Source: Alviniconcha marisindica
Taxonomy: Eukaryota > Mollusca > Gastropoda > Provannidae
NCBI GenBank assembly: GCA_018857735.1
Contig: JABMCL010003854.1
Span: forward strand, 1-64,000
Direction of reading: 5' to 3'
Length of the DNA stretch: 64,000 nt
Positions within the stretch are counted from its first letter, which is position 1. The number at the start of each line of letters is the position of its first letter. Below the pieces are notes generated by a model. It had not been told where the DNA came from. It made no database searches and saw only the letters and a list, made by a program, of their open reading frames with translations. The position numbers and the translations under genes were made by a program. Positions 22,432 to 34,540 of this stretch are shown piece by piece.

Positions 22432-25120
22432 GTTAACCCAAGAGCTTCTCTTGATCTTTCTGCTTGACGGATAGGGTCACACACACACACACACAGATTT
22501 AGGTGAGCTGGTACTATACGCTTTCTGAAATGATTACTACTACTGCCAAGCCTACGCAAAGAGTACTAATGACAAAACAAGCACTGTCACTCATTTTTAA
22601 TGTCAGTTGGTTACAGCAAGTAATGCAATATTGCACAATAAAACTCAGTAATTACAACTGTATGTATCAGTGTGGAAACAGTCATTGCTGATTATTCAGG
22701 AGAAGTTTCATATTCTACTGTGTAACAACAACTTTAAGTTAAGCTACTGCTGAATACTCTGTCACTGGTGATATCTAAAAACACACCAAAAAAAAACAGT
22801 TTTCATTAACATTATGACCTAAAGGTGACGACAAAATCGATCAGACCTCTGGAAACCAGAGGATTATACAACACTGTTTCAGCCGATCACTGCCAACACC
22901 GTACCACGCTCATCAAAGTTCTTTTTACCTGTGCACAGCACGACTGCCACCTTCCCCACTGTACGCACACAACCATCCGGAGGAATAGGGAACTGGCATC
23001 ACACTGTCCATAAACAGTACACAGAATGGAAGCCAACTTCAGAAGCATTGATTTTTATCAGTTTCACTGAAAAGAAGGAGTGGGGTGTGGATGGTGGTGG
23101 TAGGGGTGAGGGGGGGGGGGGGGGGCTGGCGTAGAATAAGGGTTGAGTTAGGAGTTTTGGCACAGATATTTCAATTCATGATATGCATGGGCAAAATTTT
23201 CCATTTTCCTTGCATTGATCACCAAGATGCACTTGGTCTTTGTGTGTGTGAAAGGGAGACAGAGAGGGAGGGTAGGGTAATGGTAAAGGCAAGGAGGTAC
23301 GCTGAATGTCAAAGTAAGCAAATTCTCCTTGTACCACAAATCTGTCACACCAGGCCTTGGGGGGGGGGGGGGGGGGGGGGGGGTTGGCTAAAACATTTCC
23401 ATTTTATTATTGCTTTCAGCAAATGACACAAACACAATAGTTTGTATTCAACGCTTCAAAAATGCAGACTTTGTTACGAACAATAAACGGATGAGATTTC
23501 ACCCACATGCATGATGGCTGGCGGGTTGAGATGGAGAAGGACTATGGCATCATGCCACGGCTGCACACCAACGGAACGGCTAGTCCCTGAGACATAGTAC
23601 CTACTCATCTCCCAAGGCAGAGGTGACGCTGTGTGCATACCATTACAATTTACACATACAAATTCAGTTTTTAAAAACAAGTTCTCTCTCTCTCTCACAC
23701 ACAGACAAGCATGCAGTCACATCACTTTACAAGTTACTTCTAGTTCTAATGTCACGCAAGTTACTTCTATTTCTAATGTCATAAGGCCAGGACTTGCATT
23801 CATTCACCTAGTTAATGCTGAACCGTATTCAGAGCTCCAAACATGTCCTTTCTGTGTTCACGCGTTCCCTTCAGAAGCGATTCAACAGTGTCAATTTCTG
23901 ACCTATCATTATCAAACAAACTCAAGGTAGCTGAAGATGTGTTTGCAGGCAGAAACTTGAATCAATGAGGCACAAACAAAGTTTACTTCACTGGAAAATA
24001 AAACGGGAGGAGTATTTTAAAGAAGGTGGGCAGGGCAATGATGCGTTCATTCACACGCTGTCACACAGATAACACTTCAAACCATGCAATTGATTGCTAA
24101 AATGAACTGGATGTTTACAACCATACACACTTAACTGTTTTTCCGGACAACCATACCAGAAGATCAGGCATGAGGAAGTGATGCCATGGCATGGTCCAAA
24201 AGATTCTTCTTATAAAGCGCCACTTTCTGACGGATGTTAAACTCACTGTGATGAAATACCACTAGCATACCATGGTAGCAAGAGTCTGGGCCCTTTCAGT
24301 GTTTCCTACTAAATGTTTTGACCCCAAATTCACCCACTTTCCACAAGCTTACAAGTCCATTTTTCCCCCTCAAAATTCAGAGACCAAATCTGGTAAATTA
24401 TTCACCTATTCAACTTTGACTTGCCCAGTGAGACTGTGTGTACGCCCTTCGCTTCCCAGATGTCAAAGTACCGCCATTTCATGATTATGATTTACACAAG
24501 ATAATTAACAGCAGAAGTATGAAGCTACAGCTGTAGCAATTCTCAAACGTCAGTCATGAACTCACTGGCTTGTAGTGTGACAACTCAAAATTCACAAATT
24601 TTCAAACTGGTTGATTTTCTTTTTTTTTCCCTTTCATTTTTCAGTCTGTGGCAGGTCAACTTTGAACTTCCCCCAAACTTTTAAAGTAAGTATTATTTTA
24701 TTTTGTTCTTTGAATGCCCAGTCAACCAGGACAGTTACACTAGGGCAAAACTTTCAAAGACCACAGGAACCATGCTGACCCCCCCCCCCCCCCCGCCCAG
24801 TATGGTGTCACATGGCTGGCTGAACATCCCCATGCCTTACATATATATATAAAATATATAAAAAAGATGCCCTTAGCATACACGACAACTGATGTTCAAA
24901 GGATAGCAAAGCATCACTCAACCACACTCTCCAAGCTCTTCAGCAAGCGACTTGCCATTGTTAACGCTATCCCGGTGAAGCAAACTCCAAACAGCTTTTG
25001 ATGCAAAAGCAAACTGCTCAAGACAGTGACAGTAACTGACACTCATCACACTCGTTCAAATGCTCCCATCTCGCGAACAAAAGCCCAGTTGCTAGCCAGT
25101 TAAACTTCGCCTGCCTTTCT
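22432..25120. other. Noncoding region with poly(G) tracts
   Basis: No gene recognised. Poly(G) tracts are at about 23107-23123 and 23359-23382, a poly(C) tract at about 24780-24794, a dispersed-repeat fragment at 24700-24745 and a short TA repeat near 24841. Confidence 0.5.
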
Positions 25121-25121
25121 T

Positions 25122-25268
25122 CTGCAGATTCTGCAATCCCTGGCCATGCTAATCTGATCATCAGGTGGGTCTGCAGATTCTGCAATCCCTGGCCATGCTA
25201 ATCTGATCATCAGGTGGGTCTACAGATTCTGCAATCCCTGGCCATGCTAATCTGATCATCAGGTGGGT
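25122..25268. repeat. 50-bp minisatellite, three copies
   Basis: Three near-identical units containing CAGATTCTGCAATCCCTGGC then CATGCTAATCTGATCATCAG. Confidence 0.92.
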
Positions 25269-25419
25269 CCGCGGCACCAAAATCCACCTAGGGGATGCTA
25301 CCAGTTCCAGAATATGTCCCACCACGCTGGGCCAGACCTGGCCTATCCTCAGGGCATCAAAGCTGCGGCAGGACTGCAGCAGAGGCTGAGGGCTTTGACC
25401 GCTGGTGGGTGAGGGGTGG

Positions 25420-26370
25420 ACGTTTGGAGAGTCTGGACAGGTGGATGTCTGGACAGGTGGACATTTGGACAGGTGGACAAGTGGATTTCTGGACAGGTGG
25501 GTGAGGAGTGGATGTCTGGACAGGTGGACTGGTGGATGTCTGGACAGGTGGGTGAGGAGAGGATGTCTGGACAGGTGGGTGAGGAGAGGATGCCTGGACA
25601 GGTAGGTGAGGAGTGGACATCTGGACAGGTGGGCAAGAAGTGGATGTCTGGACAGGTAGGTGAGGAGTGGACATCTGGACAGGTGGGCAAGGAGTGGATG
25701 TCTGGACAGGTGGGCAAGTAGTGGATGTCTGGACAGGTGGGCAAGGAGTGGATGTCTGGACAGGTGGGTGAGGAGTGGACGTCTGGACAGGTGGGTGAGG
25801 AGAGGATGTCTGGACAGGTAGGTGAGGAGTGGATGTCTGGACAGGTGGGTGAGGAGTGGACATCTGGACAGGTGGGTGAGGAGAGGATGTCTGGACAGGT
25901 AGGTGAGGAGTGGATGTCTGGACAGGTGGACTGGTGGATGTCTGGACAGGTAGGTGAGGAGTGGACACCTGGACAGGTGGGTGAGGAGTGGATGTCTGGA
26001 CAGGTAGGTGAGGAGTGGACATCTGGACAGGTAGGTGAGGAGTGGACATCTGGACAGGTGGGCATGGAATGGATGTCTGGACAGGTGGGTGAGGAGTGGA
26101 TGTCTGGACAGGTGGACTGGTGGATGTCTGGACAGGTAGGTGAGGAGTGGACACCTGGACAGGTGGGTGAGGAGTGGATGTCTGGACAGGTAGGTGAGGA
26201 GTGGACATCTGGACAGGTAGGTGAGGAGTGGACATCTGGACAGGTGGGCAAGGAATGGATGTCTGGACAGGTGGGTGAGGAGTGGATGTCTGGACAGGTG
26301 GGTGAGGAGTGGATGTCTGGACAGGTGGGTGAGGAGTGGATGTCTGGACAGGTGGGTGAGGAGTGGACAA
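25420..26370. repeat. 27-bp minisatellite, about 35 copies
   Basis: Units of the form TCTGGACAGGTGGGTGAGGA plus GTGGATG. Because the unit is a multiple of three, long frames stay open on both strands (Gly-Gln-Val-Gly-Glu-Glu-Trp-Met-Ser on +, Ser-Ser-Pro-Thr-Cys-Pro-Asp-Ile-His on -). A variant containing GGTGGACTGGTGGATG recurs at 25530, 25927 and 26113, which suggests higher-order block duplication. I regard it as noncoding. Confidence 0.95.
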
Positions 26371-27730
26371 TGTCCAGCTCTACTACTGGCTTATTTGAGA
26401 TCAGGCCATTAAGCACACATAATTTGTTTGCTGATTTTAGGTGAAAGTGGAGAGAGAGAGAGGGGGGCGGGGAGGGAGGGAGGGAGGGAGGGAGAGACAG
26501 AGAGAGGGAAAAGTGATTGTTGAGGCTTAATTTTTAGATCTGGTTGACAAACAGTCAAAGTGTAGAAACGAATTTGCTGAATGGGAAATAGAAAAGAAGA
26601 AAGCATCTGACTGGTCTGAGGCCTGTTTGGAAAGCTTGCTACTGACGTTCCATTTACCCAGCCAAAGCCATGGACGGACAGGGTGTGAGCTGGCCAAGTT
26701 GTAGGCTTAGTTTGACAGGACATACCAGCAGCCACTACACAGACTGGCATTTCTCATGCGAGTCAACAACCAATGATGGGAGCAAACTTTGGGTCACTGC
26801 AAACAGGGGAAACAGCTGAAGAAATACATCTTCAACATCAGGCATGCGGGCACGCAGACACACACCTCTGTACACTCGCTGGTGCTGTACTATCACCATC
26901 ATTTTCAGTGCGGTACCCTGCAGTACATTGCATCAACTCATGAGGCAGGAGACAGTGCAAAATAAAAGGAAAAAAAGGAAAAAAAGAGAATAAAAAGAGA
27001 GAGAGAGTAAAAAGCATCTCACACACACACAAAAAGGCTTCTATGTAGCAGACTGTTAACATCTTACACTTGACCGCAAACTGGACGTTACAATGCATGA
27101 TAAACTACACTTCTGGACGAGATATACATAATTATATATATATATATACGCTGAAGTGGAAAAGACAACATGTGATCACACATCTACATTCAAGTGGCAG
27201 CAATGAGCAAAAATCACACCAGGGCTGATGAGGAGAGGCAACAAGCTATGACACACACTTTACATGATACAGTTTTTGGCAATGTTTTGATATTAATGTA
27301 TACATCCAGTTTTAGTCAGCGGCAAAACATTCCTATTCGGAATCAGCTCCATATACCATCATCATGTCACTGATCATGTGACATAACATGACCCAAGCAG
27401 ACATGATGTCTGCAATGTAAGCTGTATCAGGAGTATAAGTCTACAGTCCACCATCAGGGTGAGACACTCTCACAAAAACTGATTAAAAAATAATTCTGCC
27501 AAACAATCCGCGTACCAAATGACGCGCAACGTTTCATGCAAGCTGAAGCCTGCAGGCCTTTCTGTAGTTTGCCGAGTCTTTTCAATGGCCAATAAATATC
27601 CAGGTGAACCTCTCTATACACACTGGCCTATCGATCAGTTATATCAACATTTTATAATGACACAGTCTATGCCTGTCCCACATCTCTTCTCCACAGGCAA
27701 CTGGGACAATACCATACAGGAAAGTGAAGT
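26371..27730. other. Noncoding region
   Basis: A GA/GGGA-rich tract at about 26450-26510 and a TA repeat near 27130-27150. No gene recognised. Confidence 0.5.
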
Positions 27731-27734
27731 CGCC

Positions 27735-27878
27735 TTGTGAGAAACCTTTGACACTGAAGTGACCCTAGGATAAACTTTGACACTGAAATGGCCTTGTGGA
27801 TAAACTTTGACACTGAAGTGACCTTGGGATAAACCTGTGAGTGTCCTTGCCAGCTTGGGATAAACTTTGACACTCATC
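27735..27878. repeat. Degenerate 30-bp minisatellite
   Basis: About five units around TTTGACACTGAAGTGACCTT followed by GGGATAAAC. Confidence 0.85.
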
Positions 27879-28734
27879 AGCTACCTGCCTTGCACATAGG
27901 TCTGTTAAAATCAGCAGATATAGATCAGAACAATTTTCAGTGATCACATATAGTGCCTGCCCTTTTGTTTGGCTGTGACCCCTTCACCCCCCCCCCCCCC
28001 CCTCCCACAACAAAGAAACCAGCTAGTTTACAAAAGTGTATATCAAACTGGTTGCTGTAACTGTCCAAGTGGTTTCTGTGAGCCTGTTTCATCTGCTTAT
28101 GGTGTCATACAGGTCTGCAAAATGTCTAGTGCAGTCCCAGCATCCCAAGGTCCAGTCTAGCTTGACCTAGTCACCATGCTGTACTTTGTCTTTTACTTGG
28201 GGTTTGTGTGTTTGGTGGCTGTGCAACTATATGGAAACTTGGTCTTAATCATGATGATCAGACCGAGGTTGGCGAAAACTATGACATCCCAATTACTCCA
28301 AGACAGCAATGAGATGGTTTTAAGTTTAACTTATTAATGACAGCAGTTTTATCACACAGACATTGCTAATGGCTGACTACAAAGATGCATTACATGTAAG
28401 CACTTCAAACTCAGAATTCAGTTGGAATAACACAAAATGATGTGGCAGTTGCACAGTATGTGATACATCCCACTTCCAAACAAACATCTGGGTCTGGCTG
28501 ATGCACTGCACATTCCCACACAGTCCCAAAGGGAGCATGTTTGAAATGATGGTTAAGCATTTAATGTTTTGCACAACAGCCAAACTGTTACAATGAACAA
28601 CAGTGAATTATAAGTTAACAATGAGCTTGTTCAAAGTCAGTGATTGCCACTTCCAACTGGAAAATGTGTTTTCAAGATGGCAGTACGAGTAATCTTTTGT
28701 TGATGAAAGGGATGCACTGGTTGACTGGATCCAA
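27879..28734. other. Noncoding region
   Basis: A poly(C) tract at about 27988-28002. Nothing else recognised. Confidence 0.5.
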
Positions 28735-28955
28735 TTTTGATGAAAGGAATACACTGGTTGAATCCAGCTCTGATGGAAGCAATGATCTGGTTGGCTGGTC
28801 AACTCCCAGCTCTGATGAAAGCAATGATCTGGTTGGCTGGTCAACTCCCAGCTCTGATGAAAGCAATGATCTGGTTGGCTGGTCAACTCCCAGCTCTGAT
28901 GAAAGCAATGATCTGGTTGGCTGGTCAACTCCCAGCTCTGATGAGAAAGGCGCAG
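28735..28955. repeat. 42-bp minisatellite
   Basis: Four close copies plus degenerate edges of a unit containing AGCTCTGATGAAAGCAATGA then TCTGGTTGGCTGGTCAACTC. Confidence 0.92.
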
Positions 28956-30105
28956 TGATTGGCTGTTTCTAACTTGGATGACTGGCAAGCCGGCTGGGTC
29001 CAGCTTTCAGGGTTCAGGACAGGCCCACGCTGACTGACTGGCTCAGATGATGGAAGATCACATGAGGGACATCAGAGGTTGGCAGGTCCAGTCGATGGGT
29101 CGCCAGCGAAGGCCATCCCTGACTGGAAAAGGAGGGAAGCTGCTAACCACGGATTTCTGCATCTGCACACCGAACATGTTGCACTGTGTCACAAATCAGA
29201 AAACGTACACTTACAATTATTCAGGCCAGCAAACTGCCAAAATATGACGCACTGTGTTTCCGTCAAATATTTTACTATATATATATATATATGGTATATA
29301 TATATATATATATAGTAAAATAGTAAACAGAAGAAAAAAATCAATGGAAAGCAGGGTCATTTTTGTTGAGGAAAGCCACCTGCAAGAGAGCTGAATCACC
29401 TGGTTTAAGTTCTTTAACTAATCCCCACAAGTTGCAGTTTCTACAGGAAATTCCAGAACAACACTGCCTGCTGCCATGGGTCATTTTCATACAGGTCAGA
29501 ACAGCAAGCAGGCCTAAGAATGAACAAAATGTGCAAATAACCTGATCATTAGCTGGCATTGTACAGCTGCTCTACAGCAATCATGTTAAACATTTTTCAA
29601 ACTGGTGTGATATCTGTAAGGTGGCAAAAGCTGTTCACAGAAACCAGTTAGACAGTCACTGTAACTGGTGTCAAATACATGGCCATCTATACTACTACTA
29701 CTGCTTTTTTGCTGTTGTTGAACTGGTTAAAAAAGCAACATCAACACCCCACCCCCCCCTCAAAAAACCCACAAGCAAGCTGGTATGTCTGACAGATTGC
29801 TGACTTAATTTCCGGTATACACTGATCCTAACTGTAAAATAATGAAAATTGCAGGTTAACACGAACCCTGTTCTATAAATATTTATGCAACAGCACGACT
29901 TTGAAAACAGAAAACTTAATAACATCATAAGTAAAATATCTGTCTTCAGACTGGATATAATGTAGAAACAATAGAACAATAGTTATATCACATTAGTAAT
30001 TCTTGACTTTGTCTTCAGACTGGATATGTTGAAACAATAGAACAATAGTTATATCACATTAGTAATCAAACATTTATTTTCTTGACTCCCCTTCAGTTAC
30101 CACTG
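28956..30105. other. Noncoding region with an AT-rich palindrome
   Basis: TTTTACTATA at 29270 on, a TA repeat on both sides of a central GG, and the complementary TATAGTAAAA ending at 29320 form a roughly 50-bp inverted repeat. Near 29935-30065 a 65-bp segment (CTTCAGACTGGATAT...ATCACATTAGTAAT) is present twice in tandem. Confidence 0.6.
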
Positions 30106-30444
30106 GCAGGAGCTGCCACAAGCATCATTTTTGTCGTGACAAACGCGTATTGTCACAATAAAAACATGCTTGTTGTGACAAAACTATTGTTGTGACAAAC
30201 ATGTGTTTGATGCGACAAAACTTTTGTCACGACAAATATTTGTTGCAACAAACATAATTTTGTCATGACAAACACATGTTTGTCATGACAAAGCACATGT
30301 TTTGTCATGACGAAAGTATGCTTGTCGCAACAAAAATATTTTGTCATGACAAAAGTTTTGTTGCATACTTTTGTTATGACAAACATGTGTTTGTTGCGAC
30401 AAAACCTTTGTCACGACAAAATTTTTATTTGTGGCAGCTCCTGC
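30106..30444. mobile_element. Foldback-type palindromic element with 16-bp terminal inverted repeats
   Basis: GCAGGAGCTGCCACAA at 30106-30121 is exactly complementary to TTGTGGCAGCTCCTGC at 30429-30444. Between them are about 15 near-palindromic 12-14 bp units of the form TTTGTCATGACAAA with variants (TTGTTGCAACAA, TTGTCACGACAA, TTGTTGTGACAA), spaced by about 18-25 bp and often separated by ACATGT-containing spacers. No coding frame or transposase and no clear target-site duplication was seen. It could be a foldback or MITE-like element, or a palindromic satellite. Confidence 0.65.
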
Positions 30445-31300
30445 ACACACACACACACACATAGAGCAGCATTGACCAGAGACTTGTGATCCTCGCAACA
30501 CTGCCATCACTCCTTCAAAGAGTTCTGATGATGAATGGCCGAGGGAATGAAGCTTGATCTGAAATGTTTTTTGTTTCATTTAACACGAGGGCCTTGAAAT
30601 CTGCTCTCAGACAGCACTTGGATGAAGTACTGAGCAAGGATACGCTTTTCCCCTAGCAGAATCTTTCTGCACCAGAAAAGAGTTTTTGTGCTAAAGATGG
30701 TGTTGAGACTGTAAAACTGTGTGCCAACGATTTTCACACAGAGCTGCACAATCCTTTTAGTGTGCTTAAATTCTTCAAGCTCAGACTGCCGTTCCAGGAT
30801 AGAATTCCAATGTATATATTTTTCTGCATAGAACAAGGTCCTGTAGTGGTCTGGAAAAATATGAGTAATGACAGATGACATATATCTGAGAAACAATGAC
30901 ATAAAATCCCAAATGTCAAATATGAAAGTGATGCTGAGCCTTGCTGGGACAGAAGAATGTTGTTGAAGAAAATCTGCAAAGGTATACATATATGGACTTT
31001 TCTTTTTTAAAGGGGGGGGAAAAAAAAAAAGAAGAGCGACGCATTTAGCTAGCTAACAGCAAGAGAAGCATCGCACAATCAGACACCAAGCCAACATGTC
31101 TGACTCAATAAGTGAGCACAGTAAATGGTGACAAAACACAAGGCACACAACCGATCAGAATACTCATATTATCAAACAGTTTGGATACAATTTCATGCAG
31201 AGAGACCCTCTGACCCAGCACACACAGTAACCCCATTTCACAGCATCCATCTTTTTTCTGTAGTGTCATATTTTCTGTAGTGTCATACATCAACATGTTC
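30445..31300. other. Noncoding region
   Basis: A short CA repeat at 30444-30462; the rest is unremarkable on both strands. An open frame on the - strand at 30576-30989 has no recognisable motif. Confidence 0.45.
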
Positions 31301-31345
31301 TTCCCCCCCCCCCCCCCCCCCCCCCCCCACCCCCCCAAACAAAGT

Positions 31346-31412
<67 letters not shown>
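31301..31412. repeat. Poly(C) tract and AC microsatellite
   Basis: A C-run of about 35 bp with one A, followed by (AC)n at about 31347-31412. Confidence 0.95.
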
Positions 31413-31823
31413 CAGGGATACAATTTCTAGGACCTGTCAGCAGTAGCTGTGCCAGTTGAAAGTCAAATCAATTCATGGGGCCATCACAAAACAATTTTTG
31501 CCCCATGCTTGGGGCTGGGGTTTGACAAGTGCTTGGTAATGAATTGCTGCCTCCTCATGATTAGCCATGCACAGTAGCAGTTAATGGTGGTGTGTCCTCA
31601 CATGAATCATCCCGCCTTAGTCAGTGAATCTGCCGGCTACAGGCTGGGCTGTGTGACCCAAGCAAGGGGAAGTTACAGAACTGTAACTTCTTTCAGCAAG
31701 TTTCTTGTATCATAATGTTTACAAACTTAAAGTTAACAGTTCATCACTCATCTTTTGAAGGAAAAAACATCTTAACAACTGGGATAAACTGAAAAATGAT
31801 GTACACATTAGTTGGAATTTGGC

Positions 31824-31829
31824 CCAAAT

Positions 31830-31891
<62 letters not shown>

Positions 31892-31907
31892 AGGAGAGAG
31901 AGGAGAG

Positions 31908-31952
<45 letters not shown>

Positions 31953-32010
31953 AGAGGGAGAGAGAGGGAGAGACTCAGAGAGAGAGAGAGAGACTCACAG
32001 AGAGAGAGAA
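31824..32010. repeat. GA-rich microsatellite
   Basis: Long (GA)n interrupted by GGGGG and CTCAGA. Confidence 0.95.
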
Positions 32011-32179
32011 ATAGCATACATGTACAGATGATAGTGATGTGAGGAAAAGAGAGAGGGGGGAGGTGCCTGCAGGCACAGGCGCACACACACACACAGGTTT
32101 AGCCAACATGTTAGAGGGAAAGACACACTCTGGTCCTCTGCCCCAAACTGTGAGCCCCAAACAGAGCTGCAGAGGGAGA

Positions 32180-32220
32180 TGAGACCAAGTGTAAGCAAAG
32201 GAGAAGGGTTGGGGGGATGG

Positions 32221-32266
<46 letters not shown>

Positions 32267-32600
32267 ACCGGGTCAGGAATCCTGATCTGTTGTATCTGTC
32301 CTAGCAGAGGCATGTTTATAGAAGTGGCATCAAGCAACATATCAGTGCTGGTATTAAACTGATATCAGTGTGTGTGTGTGACTGGGTGGTGCCTGTGTGC
32401 CTCTGTGTGTGTGCATGTGTGACTGGAGATGAGACCAAGTGTAAGCAAAGGAGAAGGGTTGGGGGGTGGGGGGGGGGGGGGGTGGGGGGGGGGGAGAACC
32501 GGGTCAGGAATCCTGATCTGTTGTATCTGTCCTAGCAGAGGCATGTTTATAGAAGTGGCATCAAGCAACATATCAGTGCTGGTATTAAACTGATATCAGT
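32180..32600. repeat. Tandem duplication spanning poly(G) tracts
   Basis: GAGATGAGACCAAGTGTAAG starts both copies (about 32178 and 32425). Each copy continues through a poly(G) tract (about 43 G and about 30 G with interruptions), CCGGGTCAGGAATCCTGATC and a TGTTTATAGAAGTGGCATCA stretch, to a GT-rich end. Copy length differs mainly by the poly(G) tract. Confidence 0.9.
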
Positions 32601-32652
32601 GTGTGTGTGTGACTGGGTGGTGCCTGTGTGCCTCTGTGTGTGTGCATGTGTG

Positions 32653-32705
<53 letters not shown>

Positions 32706-32773
32706 TGTGTGTGATTGTGTGTGGTGTGTGTGTTGTGTGTGTGTGTGTGTGTGTGACTGTGTGTGTGTGTGTG

Positions 32774-32806
<33 letters not shown>

Positions 32807-32955
32807 GTTGTGTGACTGTGTTGTGTCTGTATGCTGCCTCTGTGTGTGTGTGTGTGTTGTGTGTGTGTGTGTGTGTGTGTGTGTCTGTATGCTGCCTCTG
32901 TGTGTGTGTGTGTGGGGGGGGGTGAGTGCCGCCTGTGTGTGTGTGTGTTGGGGGG
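32600..32955. repeat. GT microsatellite, compound
   Basis: GT repeats broken by GTTGTG, GACTGTG and TATGCTGCCTC blocks. Confidence 0.95.
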
Positions 32956-34262
32956 GCGTGCTGCAGGCTGAGCTGCAAGGAATGACTTGATTGATAGCCG
33001 ATAGCCGCTGGCCCCCGTGCCGCTCTGAAGGGGGCCTTCCTGGATTTTTTTCAGGACTGCAAACACTGGAACTCATCCTCCTGTGCATCTGTGCACCACT
33101 AACCCAGTCCTTCTTTCACTCCACAAACATTAGCATTGGACGCCACTCATACGCTAGCCTGGGATCTTTCTTTTGCCCAGCAAACACCCTCTCCATTGTG
33201 ACTCATTCACTAGCCTACCTAACCAATTCTCTCAGTCTCATTCAGCAAGCTGTTCCAATGCCACTAGGGCACAAGCTTAAATTTAAAATGCTCAACATAC
33301 TGGAACTCATCCTGTTTGCTCTTTGGTGGTGGTGGTGGTGGTGTGTATGTGTATGTGTGTGTGTGTTGGGGGGGGGGGGGGGTTTAGGTGGCATCCATTT
33401 CTCAGCAGTTTTCCCACTGTTGCCTTTGGAACAGTTCAAGTTTCTTCTTCCCGATCCATTAATGACCACTGGTCAATAATCTGTCCATTACTGTCATGTT
33501 TTTTCTTAACACTGTGCAGACACTGTGTTAAAAAAAGAAAGACTGAGACACAGAGAGAGAGAGAGAGGGAGAGAGAGAGACAAATGTTGGTCGGATACTA
33601 CTGATCTGTAGACAATATTTAATATATATTATTATTCTATCTCAGTCAGCCAAGTGTCATACTCATACACTGCCTTTTTTTTTTTTTTTAAATAGTAACT
33701 TATTTCTTTAAAATAACATTAACAAACTCACTGAAGATGAAACACTATTCAGGATAGTCACTCACGCAGGCACATGCTTGCACATCCATGCACAGACACA
33801 GACAGCCCCCCCCCCCCCCCCCCCCCCCCCCCCAACACACACACACTGGCCTTCTTAAAACCAGTAAGTTCCATCCACGAGGAAGGGAAAAACATTTTAA
33901 AAAAATGAAAAAGTTTTCTTAAAACAGCGATTTTTATTTTTAAATGTTCTCACATTTCTTTCCCTTCTCAACTAGTTTTGACAGTAACGCACAGGACTTG
34001 CTGCACACAACAATGACAATGACAATATGACAATGACACAACAATGACAAGAGTCCTATCGAACCCCATGCTGCACACACCACCATTACTTTAGTACTGG
34101 ACTGAACAATCTTTACTTAGCAAGGTCTGAGAAGGCTAGTTCCTTCAAGTCATTTTTGATGGTCTGTCAGTATCTTTGTAAAGAGTATAGCCTAAACGGT
34201 CTCACTGAAAACAGAAATCAAGCTGAATGCCTAATGAAAGATGAGAGAAAAAGGGGGGGGAG

Positions 34263-34299
<37 letters not shown>

Positions 34300-34540
34300 A
34301 GAGAGAGAGAGGCTATGTTTTAAAATGAATCTTGAATATGTGTGCATTGAAATATATGCATTATATAATACATAGAATAATAAGAGTGAATGTTTTTTTT
34401 CTTCCAACTGTTGTTTTAGACTATATTTTTAAATTGTTGTTTTAGGCTAATTTAAGTAACACACTGATGTGTGTTCTACTACACTTGATCTGTACATTGA
34501 TAAGAGCTCATATATATATATATGAGCCTGTGCAAAAAGG
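32956..34540. other. Noncoding region with G, C and GA tracts
   Basis: G-run at about 33367-33382, GA tract near 33550-33580, T-run near 33667, poly(C) at about 33807-33833, GA tract at about 34265-34312, and a GAGCTCATATATATATATAT-type palindrome at about 34505-34528. No gene recognised. Confidence 0.5.

Noticed and set aside
25420..26370. A CRISPR-like array of 27-bp repeats
   Set aside because: Units are contiguous with no unique spacers, and the genome is eukaryotic.
25349..26444. Long open frames on both strands (355 and 239 residues) with nine-residue repeats
   Set aside because: A 27-bp tandem unit without stops keeps several frames open automatically; no start context, splice signal or domain supports a protein.
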